A stretch of 64,000 bases of DNA from Liquidambar formosana (taxonomy: Eukaryota > Streptophyta > Magnoliopsida > Saxifragales > Altingiaceae). Within the stretch, counting starts at the first letter, position 1; the number at the start of each line of letters is the position of its first letter. Location: positions 13,617,615 to 13,681,614 of the forward strand of contig CM077827.1 in the NCBI GenBank assembly GCA_039720395.1. Direction: 5' to 3'. The notes beneath the pieces were generated by a model. It saw only the letters and a list, made by a program, of their open reading frames with translations, was not told the DNA's origin and did not search any database. Positions 41,901-55,149 of the stretch are shown one piece after another. The position numbers and the translations under genes were made by a program.

Positions 41901-44900
41901 CTATAAATAATTAGATAGAAATAAGATTCATAATTATTTTTAATAAAAATCTAATACAAGAGTTATAAGTAATTTAGCACACAAATAAATAAAAAGCTTC
42001 AATGTTCAAGTTCAGATTTGAACATCATAAATCATAAGTCATGATTAATTTTTTTTGAAAAAAAAAAAGAAAAGAAGATAAATCATGTTATAATGAGATA
42101 CTTAGCAAAAAGAACTAATCACCTACGGATTTGTTAATAAAAAAGAAACTAAATTCCATTAAATGCAATTTTCTCTTTAAATGGAGTTGATTAATGGTAG
42201 AATCTAGATATTACCACATCTGTTTCGTTCAATTTTTTTAAATTCCAAAAATAAAAATAAAAAATCTGACCCAATATATGGACCGGACCGGGTTAATGGG
42301 TCAATGTTTCAACCAATTGAACTGGCCAGTTTTTCCCCTTTTTTCTATTTTTTGGTTGTTTGATTGAACCAAACCAGTAAGGCTACTGGGTCCTGTTCAA
42401 CCGGCTGGGCTGGGCCGGACCGGACCGGACCAGCTTTCAAAACACTGTGTTAAACCTCCTCAAGTTTTCCAACTTCCTTAAAATCTTTAGAACTCTCAAA
42501 TTCCGGTGACTGACAGTCCAATAGACTGAAGTCCCACAGTCTAACAGGCCTCTTTAGTGGAATGGGGTGAGTAGGCGCTAGGTCTATGTACTTCGTCCCA
42601 CATTGCTTGGTTATAGAGGGTCATTGGTCTATATATATAGATAGTGGAGTAGCCAGAAATCACTCTAATGGGGGCCTCTTTTAGTTAGTTGTTAGAGTTT
42701 TATCTTAATTCTATAAATTAAATAAATTATTATTATTATTATTATAATATTGGCTAGGGGTCTCCAAACCTTTAGTCATGCCCACTTCGTGTTAATTAAC
42801 ACTCAAGATCAACCTAGTCAGTGGCTGGCCTCAAAAGAGAATGAGATGACCGGAAGAAACAGGGTGCTTAGAAGAAATTTCAGTTGGAGGTTTTGGCTCC
42901 GTTTGAACCTATTTGGCATTTTTATGGGTTTATGTTGGGAATTTGACTTGTATAGACAATGGATAGGGTTTAGATCGAACTTCTACCCAATTATAGATGG
43001 GCAAAGGTTTGGCCCCCTTTTTGACCCTATTTGCGATCTTTCCCCAGTAATTGTTATTCTCTGGGTTAAGAGTGAAGCCATTATTATAGGAGTCCACACC
43101 TTAGACAAACAGACCCCTAAAGTATTTATTCTTTGTTTTTTTTTATTTTTTTTAAAATAATATTTTTTTATTACTTAAATTAAACCAAATTGAAAGCATG
43201 ACCCTAGCCTCTAGATAGGGTCGAATAGACAAAGAATTGCTGTGGTCAACTCTAAATAGTTATAGCACAGGCTTTGTTGAGTTAAGAAGGTTGACTCAAG
43301 TAAGACTTACCTTGACTGTTTGTGCTTGGTAAAACAAATACATAAAGGAATATTTGTTAACTCATTAGAAAGACAGACCACTGTTTGTGGTATTTGAACT
43401 TCCTATGTATTTTGGCTTTATGTGGTGGCCAATTAACCAAGCATATACCAGCCCTTGGCTGTCCTTTATGCCAATAATTCTAATAAGTTGGTTTTCCACC
43501 ATGAAGTCCAGGGCTTGGATCAATTCAAGGTAAGTAAAGATTCTATGAGATATAAAATAAACATAATTGCAGAGTATTGATTTTTGACTTTGAGAGGCCT
43601 AAATTTATGTTGTAGCAAAATAAGTGTTCGTATAACAGTCGTATGTGCAGATCCCACCCTTGGTAGCCCAGTTGGTAAGGGCCAACTTGTAATTGTGTGG
43701 TTAGGCGCACAGTCACGGGTTCGATTCCCCACTAGGACAACCCAAGATTTAAGTGAGGGGCCGTGGTGGTGGGTTGCTGCGCTAGTCTCCCTAGGGGTTT
43801 AGGTTCCATGGGTGGGTCCAAAGGGCCCTATTGTGGGATGGTTCCCCCTTTAAAAAAGAAAAAGAAAAAAACAGTCCTATGTGCAGTTTCTTGTATGAAT
43901 TATTTTTAAGCCATTTTACTGGCCAGTATTTGAGAAACGAATGCTGTTTTAGAAATAATCTATTGAGTTCTCAGATAATTTAAAATTTCAACTCTTGATG
44001 GTGATGGTTGTTTCAGCTGTTTGATATGTAATGTTGATCAGCCTGATGATAATAATCTTTGTTTTCCTTTCATCTGGTTGTGCCTATAACAATTTGTGTC
44101 TAATTAATTTCCTTTGAACTGTATTCTTATTACCATATGATTCATTGATGAAATGATTGATTAGGGAAAAAGACCTTTTTATTTTATTTTTGAACCAGTA
44201 GCATTTATTCCTCTGTAACTTCTTGGCACAGATGAATCCCACTTATAGGCCGAGCTTAATGGAAAATGACAGTAAAGGATCTGGTGTTTTGCCGTTCGCT
44301 GGGTCAGACTTAGTTTTGAGCCCTTCTCAATGGAGCAGTCATGTTGTGGGTATGAGTTTCCTTTCAAGGCCGCTTTCTTTCTCAAGCATGTTGTTTTTTA
44401 GTTAGTGATCAACCTTGAATAAATTCCCCACTCAAATCTAGCCTGGATGGAGTAGTGAATAATAGTTTTTGATGCTCCTACGGACCAACAGTTAGATGAT
44501 TCCAAATAATTGACTTCCATGGGCTTTGGTTAATTTTGAGTTTTTGACTTGTATTTTTGAGCTTCATTGGGCTGCTCTTTTGGTGTTGTTGATTGTGCAC
44601 CTTTTATTCACAGTTCTCTTTTTTCTTTATTTTTTATTTTTCTGGAGGGTGGGGGGCAAAGGTAAAACTTGAATGATCTACACAATTACTAAATAAAATT
44701 TAAAACTTTTTATTTTAAATTTGCTCATTTAATAATTTATTTGAGTTTAATTGCCTTTTGGTTACATGGTAGACTAGATTAGACAGATGTATCCCTCATA
44801 TGCATGTGCTTGTAAATTACATGGACCACAAATTGCTACACAAGATAAAGCTGAATAACTGAATTCAAGTTTTTGAATAAATTTTGAGGGTTTTTGAAGA

Positions 44901-47900
44901 TGGCTGATATCATCGTGAGCAAACTATTATGGATTCTATGGACTTATTCATGGACTCCTTACATGAGTTTTCACCCTTAAAAATTAGAAGTAAATCTCAG
45001 AGGGGAACCTTTAATATGTTGCTTGAATTGGTCTGTGCCCTTAGCTTAGGGACCTTCAATAGTGGAGATTTGGAGAGTTTGAATGGGAGTAAGTTGCTGT
45101 AAAAAAGTTTTCCTTTCTTCTAAGTAGTCTGGAAGGAACAGGGACAAAATTTTGACAATGTTAAGTCTTGGTCTTTGTGGTTGAAGAGAATTAAAGGTTG
45201 TACTTTTTTGGGCTCATCTCCTCCATGGAGTATGATCGGGTTTGCATTATGTTTACTTTTGTAATGGTTCGTCCTCTTGGTTATGTTAACATGTTGGCAA
45301 TCAGTCCCCTCATTCTTTGTTAACAACTTCTTCTCTTTTATGAAATTTTAACTACGGGGAGATCCCTTGTGGCTTTGACAGAAGTACTTGCAGCGCCCCC
45401 AGGGCCACAAGTTTTTGTATTAATGTAGACTGCTCTTAAATTTTTTTCCCCCAAATTGCTAAGAACATTCCTCAAGTTTTGAGCATAATAAGGTGTCCCC
45501 TACATTTTTTCTCTTGTTTTACCTAAAGATCCCCACTCTTGAGATTGTGTTTTGCAAAGCTACAGGTGTTAAGGTAAAATCATAGTAAAGCTACAATCTT
45601 ATGTTGGAAACATTAGTGATGACTCAAGTCTTTGTGAAAAGTTGTAGCTGGTGTTTAAGTTTTGTTTCTTGAGGTTGTTTTGCAAAACTTAGTTTTGTTT
45701 CTTGAGGTTGTTTTGCAAAACTTTGAAGGGTGTATTGAGTACTTAACCCTGAAGTGAGGAGAAATGTAGTAATGAGAGAAATTAAGGATCTGTTTGGGAA
45801 TTGTGACAACTGGATCAGGCTGGGACCATTAATACTATCTTTTTTGGATAAGACTCGTTTTATACTTTCTGGTTTTTAAGTAAACCAACTCACAGTTGGT
45901 TTGGAAAAACAAAATTGTGTTCATGCCTTTATTTTCTGCTCAAAGTTGAAAAAATTTGTTGGAAAAAGGGACTTACCAAACAGTGGTGAAATCAAAACCG
46001 GTCAAACTCATCTTCAGCTGTCCAGGTTTTAATGTTTCCCAAACGGCCTGTAAAATTTTAACATAATTTCTGGATTTAGGTATTGCAAATACAAGACAAC
46101 AATAATCCATTAAAAAACACAAATTTAAATGAATATATTCTTTTAATCGAAGCTTTAGGGCCCTCCGGTAGATGCAATGTCTATTTTGATCTTCAAAACT
46201 CGATTTCTAACCTTGAAGTCTGTAGATCTAGGTTAGCAATTATCAATTGAACTTAAATCAAGCAAAAAACTTGAAAGCATTGAGTTAAAATGAAGAATAT
46301 ATCTTGGATCTCTTTGAAGCTCAGTCAAATTCAAAACTTTGTTTTTTGTCATTGAAATTCGTAGATGTGGCTTAGAAAATGGAAGAAAGATGGAGAATAA
46401 TGAAGAAAATTGGAGAAACAAATTGGAAAATGGGGCTGAAGAGCCCTTCTAAGTTGTTCTGTTTGTTCTGTTGCCGTCACCTTTATGAAATGTTACAGTT
46501 ATGTAAGGGCTGTTACAACTGTGATATTATTTTGACACCCTGCTACAATAGGGTGTTATGGTAATGGGACCCATAAATTCCATTACGTAGCTAGTTATTT
46601 GAAACCATGGCACTAGGAACTTCAATCATTTGACCAAAGAAGGGAGCTTCCATTATGGGTAGTAATAATATTAATAAAAGACAAGCAATATAAAGTCAGA
46701 TTAGTGGAAGTGAGTGGGAAGAAGAAGAGGGAGGAAACTGAGAAAAAGGACAAAATCTCAAATATAAATATTTTCGATGCTCTATAACCAAAATAACATA
46801 CTACATTCGTTTTAATACAATAGATCTTTTTTATCTACTATAAAAATTAGAAAACTTCCTATGTAAGATATTCCAAGTAAAAAATTAACAATATAGTAGT
46901 CAAGTAATGCTTCTGATTGGTTAATTTGCACCAGAAGAAAACACTCCTCGTGGGACTTTTACTTAATTGCAATTCCCCTACTGATACTCCATTGTGAAAT
47001 CTTGTTTTTTTCTTCAAAGAGTTAGATCTCTCATATCTGTTTACTTGATTTCTAAAGGGTTATGAGAGCCATGTGTCAAACTATAACCATGCCTCCCATG
47101 GGGTGGATGAAAAGGTCCAAAACCTTTGTGTTTATTTACTAAATGAAATATGACCCTCCCTTTCAATAATCCATTTAGAGTTGTCTGTCTATTATGTGGC
47201 AACCCAACTAATGGTCCATCTTCTTTGATTGACTGTAGTCCTCAATGATATAATAGTCTCATTGGTAACAAACTGACAGAAACATGGTGTGCCTTACCTT
47301 GGGAATCTGGACAGGGGGACAAATAAGTTTGCTAAGATCAATAAAGAGGTGTGTCCACTGGTTAGTAGGATACTAGGATATCATTGTATTGTGCTATATG
47401 CCTGCTGGGAAGGTGTAAGCCAATGCCTTGATCTTTACATTCGTGACCTCTTTACCAGGTACTTTCAGTGTGTATATAGATCTAATGTGTTGGGCCTTTC
47501 TTTAAACTAACTTTATTAATTTAGCAATTATATTAATCACTTTGGCATTGCAGTTCCTTGTCCTTCCCTCAATAAGTGAATTTCTATAACTTTATCCAGG
47601 AAAAATTAGCTCGTGGATTGATTTGGATTCAGAAGACGAGACACTTAGAATGGATTCTGAAATTGCTCTGAAGCAAGAAATATCATGGGCATCTCATCTC
47701 TCCTTACAGGTGTGTAATGATTCTGCGGTCCAATTTTGGGTTGTAAAGCTTGGATTCTTTGTACAAGACATATTTGAAAGCCTTCCAGCCACTTTTTGCT
47801 TTTTCCTCTTTTTAATTATTTGTTTTGGTGGAAAATTCAATGTCCTTTATAACCTCCATTTGGATCTCCGAAATAATGAGGAAAATGAAAGGAAAAAGCT

Positions 47901-50900
47901 AATAAAAGAATCCATTTCTATGCAATTTTCAGTTTCTTCCCCTTAATAAAAGAATACATTTCTATGCAATTTTCAGTTTCTTCCCCTTTTTTATTTCCAA
48001 GATCTGGACAGAGCCGTGGTGAACTTGATACAGATTTTGACTGTGAAAGAGCCTTTTCTAATGTCTTCCTTGCTGTTGAGGGCTAGGATACCCCAAGCTG
48101 TTTAACATTTGAACCAGTGCAGTCTGAAAGACTTCGTGAATTATATTTTTAACCTGCTGATAAAGAAAATTACATTTTTACTCCAAGCTGTTTAACACTT
48201 GAACCAGTGCAGTCTGAAAGACTTCGTGAATTATATTTTTAACCTGCTGATAAAAAAAATTACATTTTTAACCATGGGCAACAATAAGTGAATTAGTGCC
48301 CATTGCAACAATAAGTAAACCATTTACGGAACATCCCTCCTTTCTGTTTTACTTTGATATCCTAATTCTACGCAATTCAAAAAATACTTAAATGCAACTA
48401 CTTGGGGTTGTCTATTCTCTTTTATAAAATTGGCTATCAAATTTTCTTGTTTAATGTATTAATTCTGTGGATGCCGATGATCATATGAAGGTACCCTATC
48501 AAATACCAAGTAAATACAATTATACACGTTTGTTATGATGCTTGTAATATGCTTATACGCATGATGAGACTTCATGCTCTGATACACAAAGTCCTTACCT
48601 GTGTTGCATGCAAGGACTTAAATATCGATATCGATGGATATATCGAGGGTCCAAAAACACGGATATATCGGATATATCAATGGATATATTGATAATTTCG
48701 ATATCGATTTAGAGATACGATGGATATTGTCAGTTAAACACGTATACTTCCATTGAAACTCTGGGAACAATGATTAGACTCTAATAACTAATTTAAATAT
48801 ATATTAGACAAGAATTAATATTTTAACAAAGTAAATGAAAGTTGTTACTCCATAACACTAATTTAAGCCACTAGTATAATTGAAATATTTATATAAATCA
48901 ATACTAAAAGAGTAAGAGATGATAATTTTGATACAATAACAAAAAAATGAATATTTCGATATCGTCGATACAATGAATATATTCGTTATATTAACGATAC
49001 CATGTGAAATAAAGAAGATATTATGGATATATCGAGATATATCAAGATTTTATCAATAATATTGAAAATATCAAGAATATTGTAAAGATATTTTGCGAAA
49101 AGATATATCAGTTAGATATCGTATCAAGGGGTACGGATACACAGATATATCGTGGATATATCGAAGATATCGTGGATATTTTAGTCTATGGTTGCATGAG
49201 ATGCTTCTGGTTTTCATGGTTAACATGTCTACTGCAGGCATGCCTTCTTCCTGCTCCTAGGGGAGCATCCTGTGCTAATTATGCTAGGTGTGTTAATCAG
49301 ATTCTGCAGGGCCTCAACAACATGCAGGTGCCTTTCTAATCTGAATCTTATGTTCAGTGTACTTTTCCTTTTTCTTTTTTTATTCTTTTTCAAATAATAG
49401 TTTAAACATACTTCTTTCCTCTTTTATTTATTTATTTTTTCTCTCTTTTGGCTATGTTCTTAATTTTTTTTTCTTTATTAAAGTTGTGGCTTAGGATTCC
49501 TTTGGAGAAGTCTGATGATGATGCTGTGGGTGGGAGCTCTGATCATTTGGTGAGTGAGATAGCCCTCCAATTGCAGTTGGATCTTACAATCTAAGGATCT
49601 TAAGATGTATACAGCTGTTTCAGTCTGAAACTAGCCTATGTTGGAGGCAAAATATCCCTTTTTTCTTTCCCAAATAGATTCTTTGATTCATGGTCTCTCT
49701 CTCTCTCTGTCTCTTCTTTAGTTAATGTTTCACTTAAAATAATCTTCTCAGTGGCCAATTTGTGAATTTGATCCTGTAAGTCTGTAACCATATTTTTAGC
49801 CAAAATATATTGCCTTCTTGATTAGAGGGCAGAAAAGAATAAGTAAAAAAACCTAATTGTCACCAAAAGGGCCCAAGAAATTCCTGTGGAATGTCTAACT
49901 TTTGGGACTTGATTGAAAATATGATGGAAACCTTATTCTAATAGATTTCCAATGGATAATTATGGGCCTTGGCTGGATTAGTATTAGTGGGGAGATAGCC
50001 ACTTAGTACCGCTTTACCTTTGTAAACTCTTCTGTTTTGCTTTGCAGGTTGGAGGAGAAATTGATTCTTGGGAATGGTGGAATTCGTTTCGTCTTCTCTG
50101 CGAACATCACAATCAGCTATCAGTTGTACTTGATATTTTGTGAGTTAAATGAACTAATGATCTGTTATTTGAGCTCAAAAAAACAAAAACAAAAACAAAA
50201 AAGAAATAACTTATCATCCATTGTACTTTTAGATGCTACTTAGAGCACTGTTATAAGTCAGAACAGACTTTTTTCATTTGTTTCATTGTGCACAATTTGC
50301 ACCAAGTTACAGCCTCTTCATTTTAATAACATCCTAAAGGGTTTTGAAGAATAATTAGTTCCTACAGTACATCCATTTTTTGGGCTTGGGACAAATCAGT
50401 TTATTTAATTTGATGACATTTGAAATTGCTTTATTAGTCATTGCACATTTGCACTACCAGTAGCAGTACTGAATTTTAGGTATTAACTATTTGTTCATCA
50501 GGAGTTCACTACCTTCGGCAAACTCACTTGGACGTTGGTTTGGAGAGTCTGTTAGAGCAGCCATAATTCATACCAATGTAAATGCAGTTTATTGTTTCAA
50601 TGGTGTATAATTTAATGGCAACTTATTGCATGTTATTTGGTGATTGCCCAGATTCTCAACTCTTTCAATGTTGATTTGCCAGTCTTTTCTAACAAATGCT
50701 CGTGGATACCCATGTTTATCAAAGCGTCACCAGAAGCTTATGACTGGGTTTTTTAATCATTCAATACAGGTGGATTAAATTCATTTTTGTGTATCATATT
50801 GAGTATTTATGAAGGTCTAAACTTCTCTGACTCTTAGAATTTACTGAAGAAATGTTTGCTGGTGTAAGAGACATTTGGATTTCAGAAATCTTCAATATCT

Positions 50901-52371
50901 TTTACATAGATGTGCAATTTATTTTTTATTTTTTATTGTTGGGTAAAAAAATGAATTTGTGAAGCACGGATAACTCCAAAACACCCAAAGAATCTGCATC
51001 ATATCCATATCAGATATCGATATGCCTAGGATACTCCCTAATATGTATCTTATACTGTTCGTATGTATCAGAATAGTAATAAACAATGCTACATCATCAG
51101 GTACGCCCTGATATGTTGGGATACGTTTGGGATTCGTTTGGGGTCAATTTTTGATTATCTTTTATTTAAATGAGGGTTTAATTATGCATTTCAAAAGTAT
51201 AAGTATTTATCAAAAAATTTTAAAAGTACAAATAACTACAAACAATACCCCTACTTAGATCAAAACGATAAAACCCATTTTGATTCTCTCATCTCTGTTC
51301 TCTTTATTCTCTCTCTCTCTCTCTCTCTCTCCTAGGGCAACCATTGTAGAGCAATAGAGCTTGATGTTATTTTGATTTTTTGATTTTCGACTTTTTTACA
51401 TGAATGATGAACATGGTTGATACCTATGGATGTGTTTTTAGTAATTTATTCTTGCATATTAATTGTTTTTTGTAGATGTTTTAAACTTAATTTATGTTTA
51501 TTATTAATATTTGATGCCTATGGATGTGTTTTAGATGATGTCCTCTTTTAGCAAGACTTCACCCATTAATTGATCTATGCACCCAAGAGAAGGCAAACCC
51601 CTATATTAGGCTCTAATTTAAAAATCTCTATTAGACAATGCCCATATTTCCAATATTATGTTATTTAAATATTAAATATGTTTTATTTTGTCCAAGCTGG
51701 AGTCTTGTTTTTGTTTTTTGTTTTTTGTTTTTTAAAGACCAAGCAGGATTTGAATAGCAATAATTTGCACCTCTTTTCTAGTTTGTTTTATTTTTATTTT
51801 TATTATGTCAATTTTATGCAAATTATGTTTAATTTTTTCAGCATGAGGGAAATGTCTGGCTTCTGTCGTTCAATCACTTGTGATGATCCAAATTTATTCT
51901 TGTTTTCCTAATAAAAAAGAAGTTGTATTTTTGGAGCTCATACTAGATAAGATGTTTATGGTCAAGTGTGAATAACAAAGTTGGATGGTTTATGGTTTTT
52001 TGTCATTCTTCAAACCATACTGATTATGTTCAATGGCATTATCTTTCTCAGATAGTGATTTCTGGAAAACCAGCACACAGTCTTCCCATCGGAAGTTCAG
52101 AGTTAGCTGCTAATGATGCTGATAATCATGTTGAGGGTAAGTTTCTATTGATTGGCTAGATAGTAAGTGGAATTGTATACTTGAGCAATTCAAATGGTTG
52201 ATCCTAAAAAGCCACAACATTCTTGTTTCCTTTGCAGTTTCTCTTTTGGGATGCTTATGACTGATTAGTGTTATGAGTTGCATATTTAGGAGCCACCACC
52301 CCTGTTTCTATTAACAAACTATTAGAGGAATTGTTATATTTGTGGCTTATATTTTCGGTTATGTTCTATCC

Positions 52372-52415
<44 letters not shown>

Positions 52416-54019
52416 ACTGTTAAATTTTGTTGCTATTGTTCTTAATTTTATTGAATATTTTTTCTTTTTTCTTTTTCTTTCTTTTTTTCTTTTTTTTTTT
52501 TTTCAATTTTACTTCAAAGCTTTCTTGCCATTCAGGTATGCAGAGACATCCACTGAGGTCATATTTAGACTATGTTGGTTACCTCTACCAAAGGATGGAC
52601 CCTCTCCCCGAGCAAGAGCGTTTTGAGGTAGCTTGTCCCCCCCCAAAAAAAAAAAATAAATTCATTAAAAAAAAACCCACCCACCCACTGCAATATAAAA
52701 ATAACACACCCACACCCACTCACAGCCCCACACACAATAGTAAAAGCGATAAGAATAACAAAAATTTATGATATTAACTGGTTAGTAAATTTGCTCTGTA
52801 TTATCTTTCATTTGACCTCTCAGTCTCTTATGCCAGCTTGGTTACAGGGATTTCTTGCAGTCTCCATTGCAAGTAGGTTTCTGTCTTCGCCACCTTTTTC
52901 ATTATATTTTCTGTCACTATTTTGTCCCTATTTTTGAAGTTTTTTACAAGTTGGGATTGGACCATTTTCAATGCAGCCCCTCATGGATAATTTAGAGGCC
53001 CAAACCTATGAGACATTCGAGAAAGATACAGTGAAATACATCCAGGTATAAGTATAACCGTATAACTATGCATATGATGAAATACGACTGGGATTGACTT
53101 TTTGTGCCAAAAATGTTTCCTCCATGTAGGTCTCTTTGGGCCATTATAATTTTTAAGTATTATTGGAAATCTTAGTGATTCACTGTAGTTGTATATTATT
53201 AGTAGGCAAATGTCATGGTTTAAGTTAATGGAATAGTGTTCTATGTGGAGATTTGTTTATTATGCATATATTGGAGGTATAGAAACAGAGTAAAGTAAAA
53301 TGAAGATTGTGCATTAAAAATTAAAAGGTTGACTTCTAAACTTTACAAGTTGATTGAATAATAGGTCTAGAATTATAAGTGTATCGGTATTTTTTCTTAT
53401 TGTTTACATTCTTTTTGTGTTATTTAAATGGGTTGGGTTTGTAGGGCTTATTTGCTGAAGAGAAATTGGTGGCTTATGTTAATTTTTTTGCATCTGAGTA
53501 GTATTTTTGTACTCATATTTTTCTAGTACCAAAGGGCAATATGCAAAGCTTTGCTGGACAGGATCCCTGATGAGCAAGTATCAACAATAACCACTGTAAG
53601 CTACCCATTCATCAATGATTTATTTATGTACATATATTTTTCCCCTAACCAGACTTCTTATATTGGTCAATTTTCACAAGTTTGTTTTTATCATCTGGAA
53701 AAACTGTATTTTCATGGAGTGTGATGCAGATGGAGCTATGAATATGACACTTTTGTTTTCATTTGTGGCAAGGTACTGATGGTTGTGGGAGCAGGACGTG
53801 GACCTCTTGTTAGAGCTGCATTGCAGGTTCCACCCTGTACCATCTGCATATTTGGTTGTGGATTATGTTGTTTGCTTGGGGATTGATTTCTGTGCATATC
53901 AACCTTAGATTTTTGATTTTTTGTTTTTTGGTGTTCATACATAGGCAGCTGAAGAAACTGGACGCAAGTTGAAAGTTTATGCTGTGGAGAAAAATCCAAA
54001 TGCAGTTGTTACACTACAT
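38725..54019 (+). CDS. PRMT5: Protein arginine N-methyltransferase PRMT5, 5' part (15 exons)
   Basis: Exons: 38725-38862, 44232-44349, 47600-47709, 49238-49327, 49484-49549, 50048-50139, 50502-50577, 50683-50769, 52052-52136, 52536-52627, 52837-52872, 52977-53045, 53527-53595, 53773-53826 and 53945-54019. All junctions are GT-AG and in frame, giving 419 codons without a stop; plant PRMT5 is about 640 aa. The start [17 protein letters not shown] and the phrases [19 protein letters not shown] and [13 protein letters not shown] are PRMT5 hallmarks. [12 protein letters not shown] (SAM-binding motif I) and [12 protein letters not shown] begin the catalytic fold. The double-E loop and beta-barrel are not in the window, so intron 15 exceeds 9.9 kb or the gene is broken. 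PRMT5 symmetrically dimethylates histone and splicing-factor arginines, affecting flowering and splicing. Confidence 0.93.
39711..40119. mobile_element. Tourist-like (PIF/Harbinger) MITE in PRMT5 intron 1
   Basis: 409 bp, flanked by TTA at 39708-39710 and 40120-40122. The left TIR GGGCTTGTTTGTTTG...GAATCGGGGCAAG is inverted at the right end (CTTGCCCCGATTC...CAAACAAAGGAGGCC). The centre is a near-perfect hairpin: AATCATAAGCCTCTTGAGAGC at about 39868 is mirrored near 39930. Confidence 0.85.
41785..42447. mobile_element. hAT-like non-autonomous element in PRMT5 intron 1
   Basis: 663 bp with a perfect 8-bp target duplication TGTTAAAC (41777-41784 and 42448-42455). The ends CAATGTTTTGAAAACTGG and CCAGCTTTCAAAACACTG are inverted copies. 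Inner parts repeat (G/C)CGGACCGG and TTCAACCGGCTGGG. No transposase. Confidence 0.9.
43651..43869 (+). mobile_element. tRNA-derived SINE in PRMT5 intron 1
   Basis: It has a pol III A box TAGCCCAGTTGG at 43664-43675 and a perfect B box GGTTCGATTCC at 43718-43728. A short A-rich tail follows. The flanking duplication is AACAGTCGTATGTGCAG (43634-43650) and AACAGTCCTATGTGCAG (43870-43886), 16 of 17 bases alike. The tRNA-unrelated body covers the rest. Confidence 0.92.
44350..47599. other. PRMT5 intron 2: short repeats, no gene
   Basis: A 36-bp tandem duplication (unit TTTTGTTTCTTGAGGTTG...) lies at about 45658-45722. At 45785-46050, GGATCTGTTTGGGAA and its inverted partner TTTCCCAAACGGCC suggest a small TIR element without a clear target site. 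No ORF is supported. Confidence 0.5.
47898..48275. repeat. Two tandem duplications in PRMT5 intron 3
   Basis: A ~44-bp unit (AATAAAAGAATCCATTTCTA...) occurs at about 47900-47945 and again to 47988. A ~92-bp unit containing CCAGTGCAGTCTGAAAGACT occurs at about 48090-48182 and 48183-48274 with only a few differences. Confidence 0.85.
48611..49190. mobile_element. hAT-like MITE rich in GATATATCGA repeats, PRMT5 intron 3
   Basis: 580 bp with a perfect 8-bp target duplication GTTGCATG (48603-48610 and 49191-49198). TIRs are CAAGGACTTAAATATCGATATC and inverted GATATCGTGGATATTTTAGTC. Both subterminal regions are packed with GATAT(A/C)TCG-type repeats, as expected of hAT transposase-binding arrays. 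The first ~190 bp is shared with the element beginning at 63053. Confidence 0.88.
52373..52416 (+). repeat. 33-bp C run followed by 11 A, PRMT5 intron 9
   Basis: An uninterrupted run of 33 C (52373-52405) then 11 A. Such a run is unusual in plant introns. It may be a real mononucleotide repeat or partly an assembly artefact. Confidence 0.8.
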
Positions 54020-55149
54020 GTAGGTTGCGAAATCTTGTTATTCCTGTTTTTCTAATTATGAATTTACAATACGTCGCAAAAATTAACCCAGATGGTATAA
54101 GTGTGAAATATTCTGGGAATGTGTGAGCTGTTGGCATTTTGTTATTATAAATGTTTACAAGGCCTAAATATTTCATAAATAGCCTACACAAAGCATCCTA
54201 AACCGGGTGACACATGGCACCTAAGGCTAAATAGCATCTCATTCAATAGTAGTTTATTGGGTATCAAGGCAATTTGGGCCTTGGGGTGGCTAAAGGTGGC
54301 TTTGCTCATGAGTTAGCGGTCAAGCGGAAAAAGGACCTGCTGGCTTCTTTTCTTTCCGGAGCAGAGCTGCCTTGCTCGTAGCTCCCTATTGATATAAAAG
54401 GGGATAAAAGGTGAAGGAAAAATAAGAAGCAAGTCTTGAGGGCGTAAAGAGCCACCGTTAGGTGGTTCTGCACCAAGTGCGATCGATTGTCCTTCCTTTA
54501 TAGATTGTGGTGGTGCAAAACGAAGGGGTTGGAGTCCTTATAGAGGCTGGTTCTGATAAGCAGAATGAGTTTATTTCAAGAGTATATCGGAGGGTTACTT
54601 TTTTCCTGAGGAGAATAGGGACGGGTCTAGTAGCAGGCAAATCATAGATGGCTCGAAGTACAATTTGAGGTCTGATGGAAGATTTAAGAGGAAAGCTGGC
54701 ATGACTGTCTGACTGTCTTAAGAGAAAAATTCTACACCTTAAGGCCCATCATACTTGTTGCTTAGAGCCTACCAAGACCTATGCCAGCATCTGAGAAAGG
54801 TCTAGTTAGGGCTTGGTGTAGGCTGGGGTTTTGAAACAAGCTACCCTACCCATTCATTGGGATAGCTTAAGGGTTTTGGATTAGTGGCTGGAGGCTGGAG
54901 CAAGGACCAACCGAGCTAGCTGAATGGCTCGTCCCATTTAGGCAACAAACCTTCTGTGTTGGACATCTAGTGGGGATGGGCTCCATATTGTCCATCAACC
55001 ACGTGCTATACTTATTGCAGGCTTATCAAATGGGTTCATGGGCCTGCATGACCTATAGTTATAAAGCTTGTAGGCAGCATGAGTAGAAAGGGCTCCCATT
55101 GGCTTGAGGATTCAAGCAATGGAATTTTGTCACACGGGGGCCTTGAATC
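54020..55149. other. Start of PRMT5 intron 15, no gene seen
   Basis: I looked for the next PRMT5 exon and did not find it. The stretch 54190-55100 has transposon-like character but no domain or ends I can fix. Confidence 0.45.

Larger units (their letters stand above)
39018..43530 (+). repeat. Four dispersed copies of a ~170-bp repeat in PRMT5 intron 1
   Basis: Copies start GGTGGCCAA(T/C)TAG at 39018, GGTGGCCAACTAG at 40278, AGTGGCCAATTAG at 41370 and GGTGGCCAATTAA at 43423. Each continues with (C/T)CACATAT, GGCTGTCA, and TAGTGAAGC or TACTGAAGC. They are in the same orientation, 1.1-2.0 kb apart. I do not recognise the family. Confidence 0.7.

Noticed and set aside
43651..43735. Possible tRNA gene with A and B boxes
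   Set aside because: No cloverleaf can be completed. The 17-bp target duplication and A-rich tail identify a SINE.
50980..51180. GATATC/TATC-rich segment in PRMT5 intron 8 resembling the hAT-like MITE
   Set aside because: No TIR pair or target duplication found, and similarity is limited to short AT-rich words.
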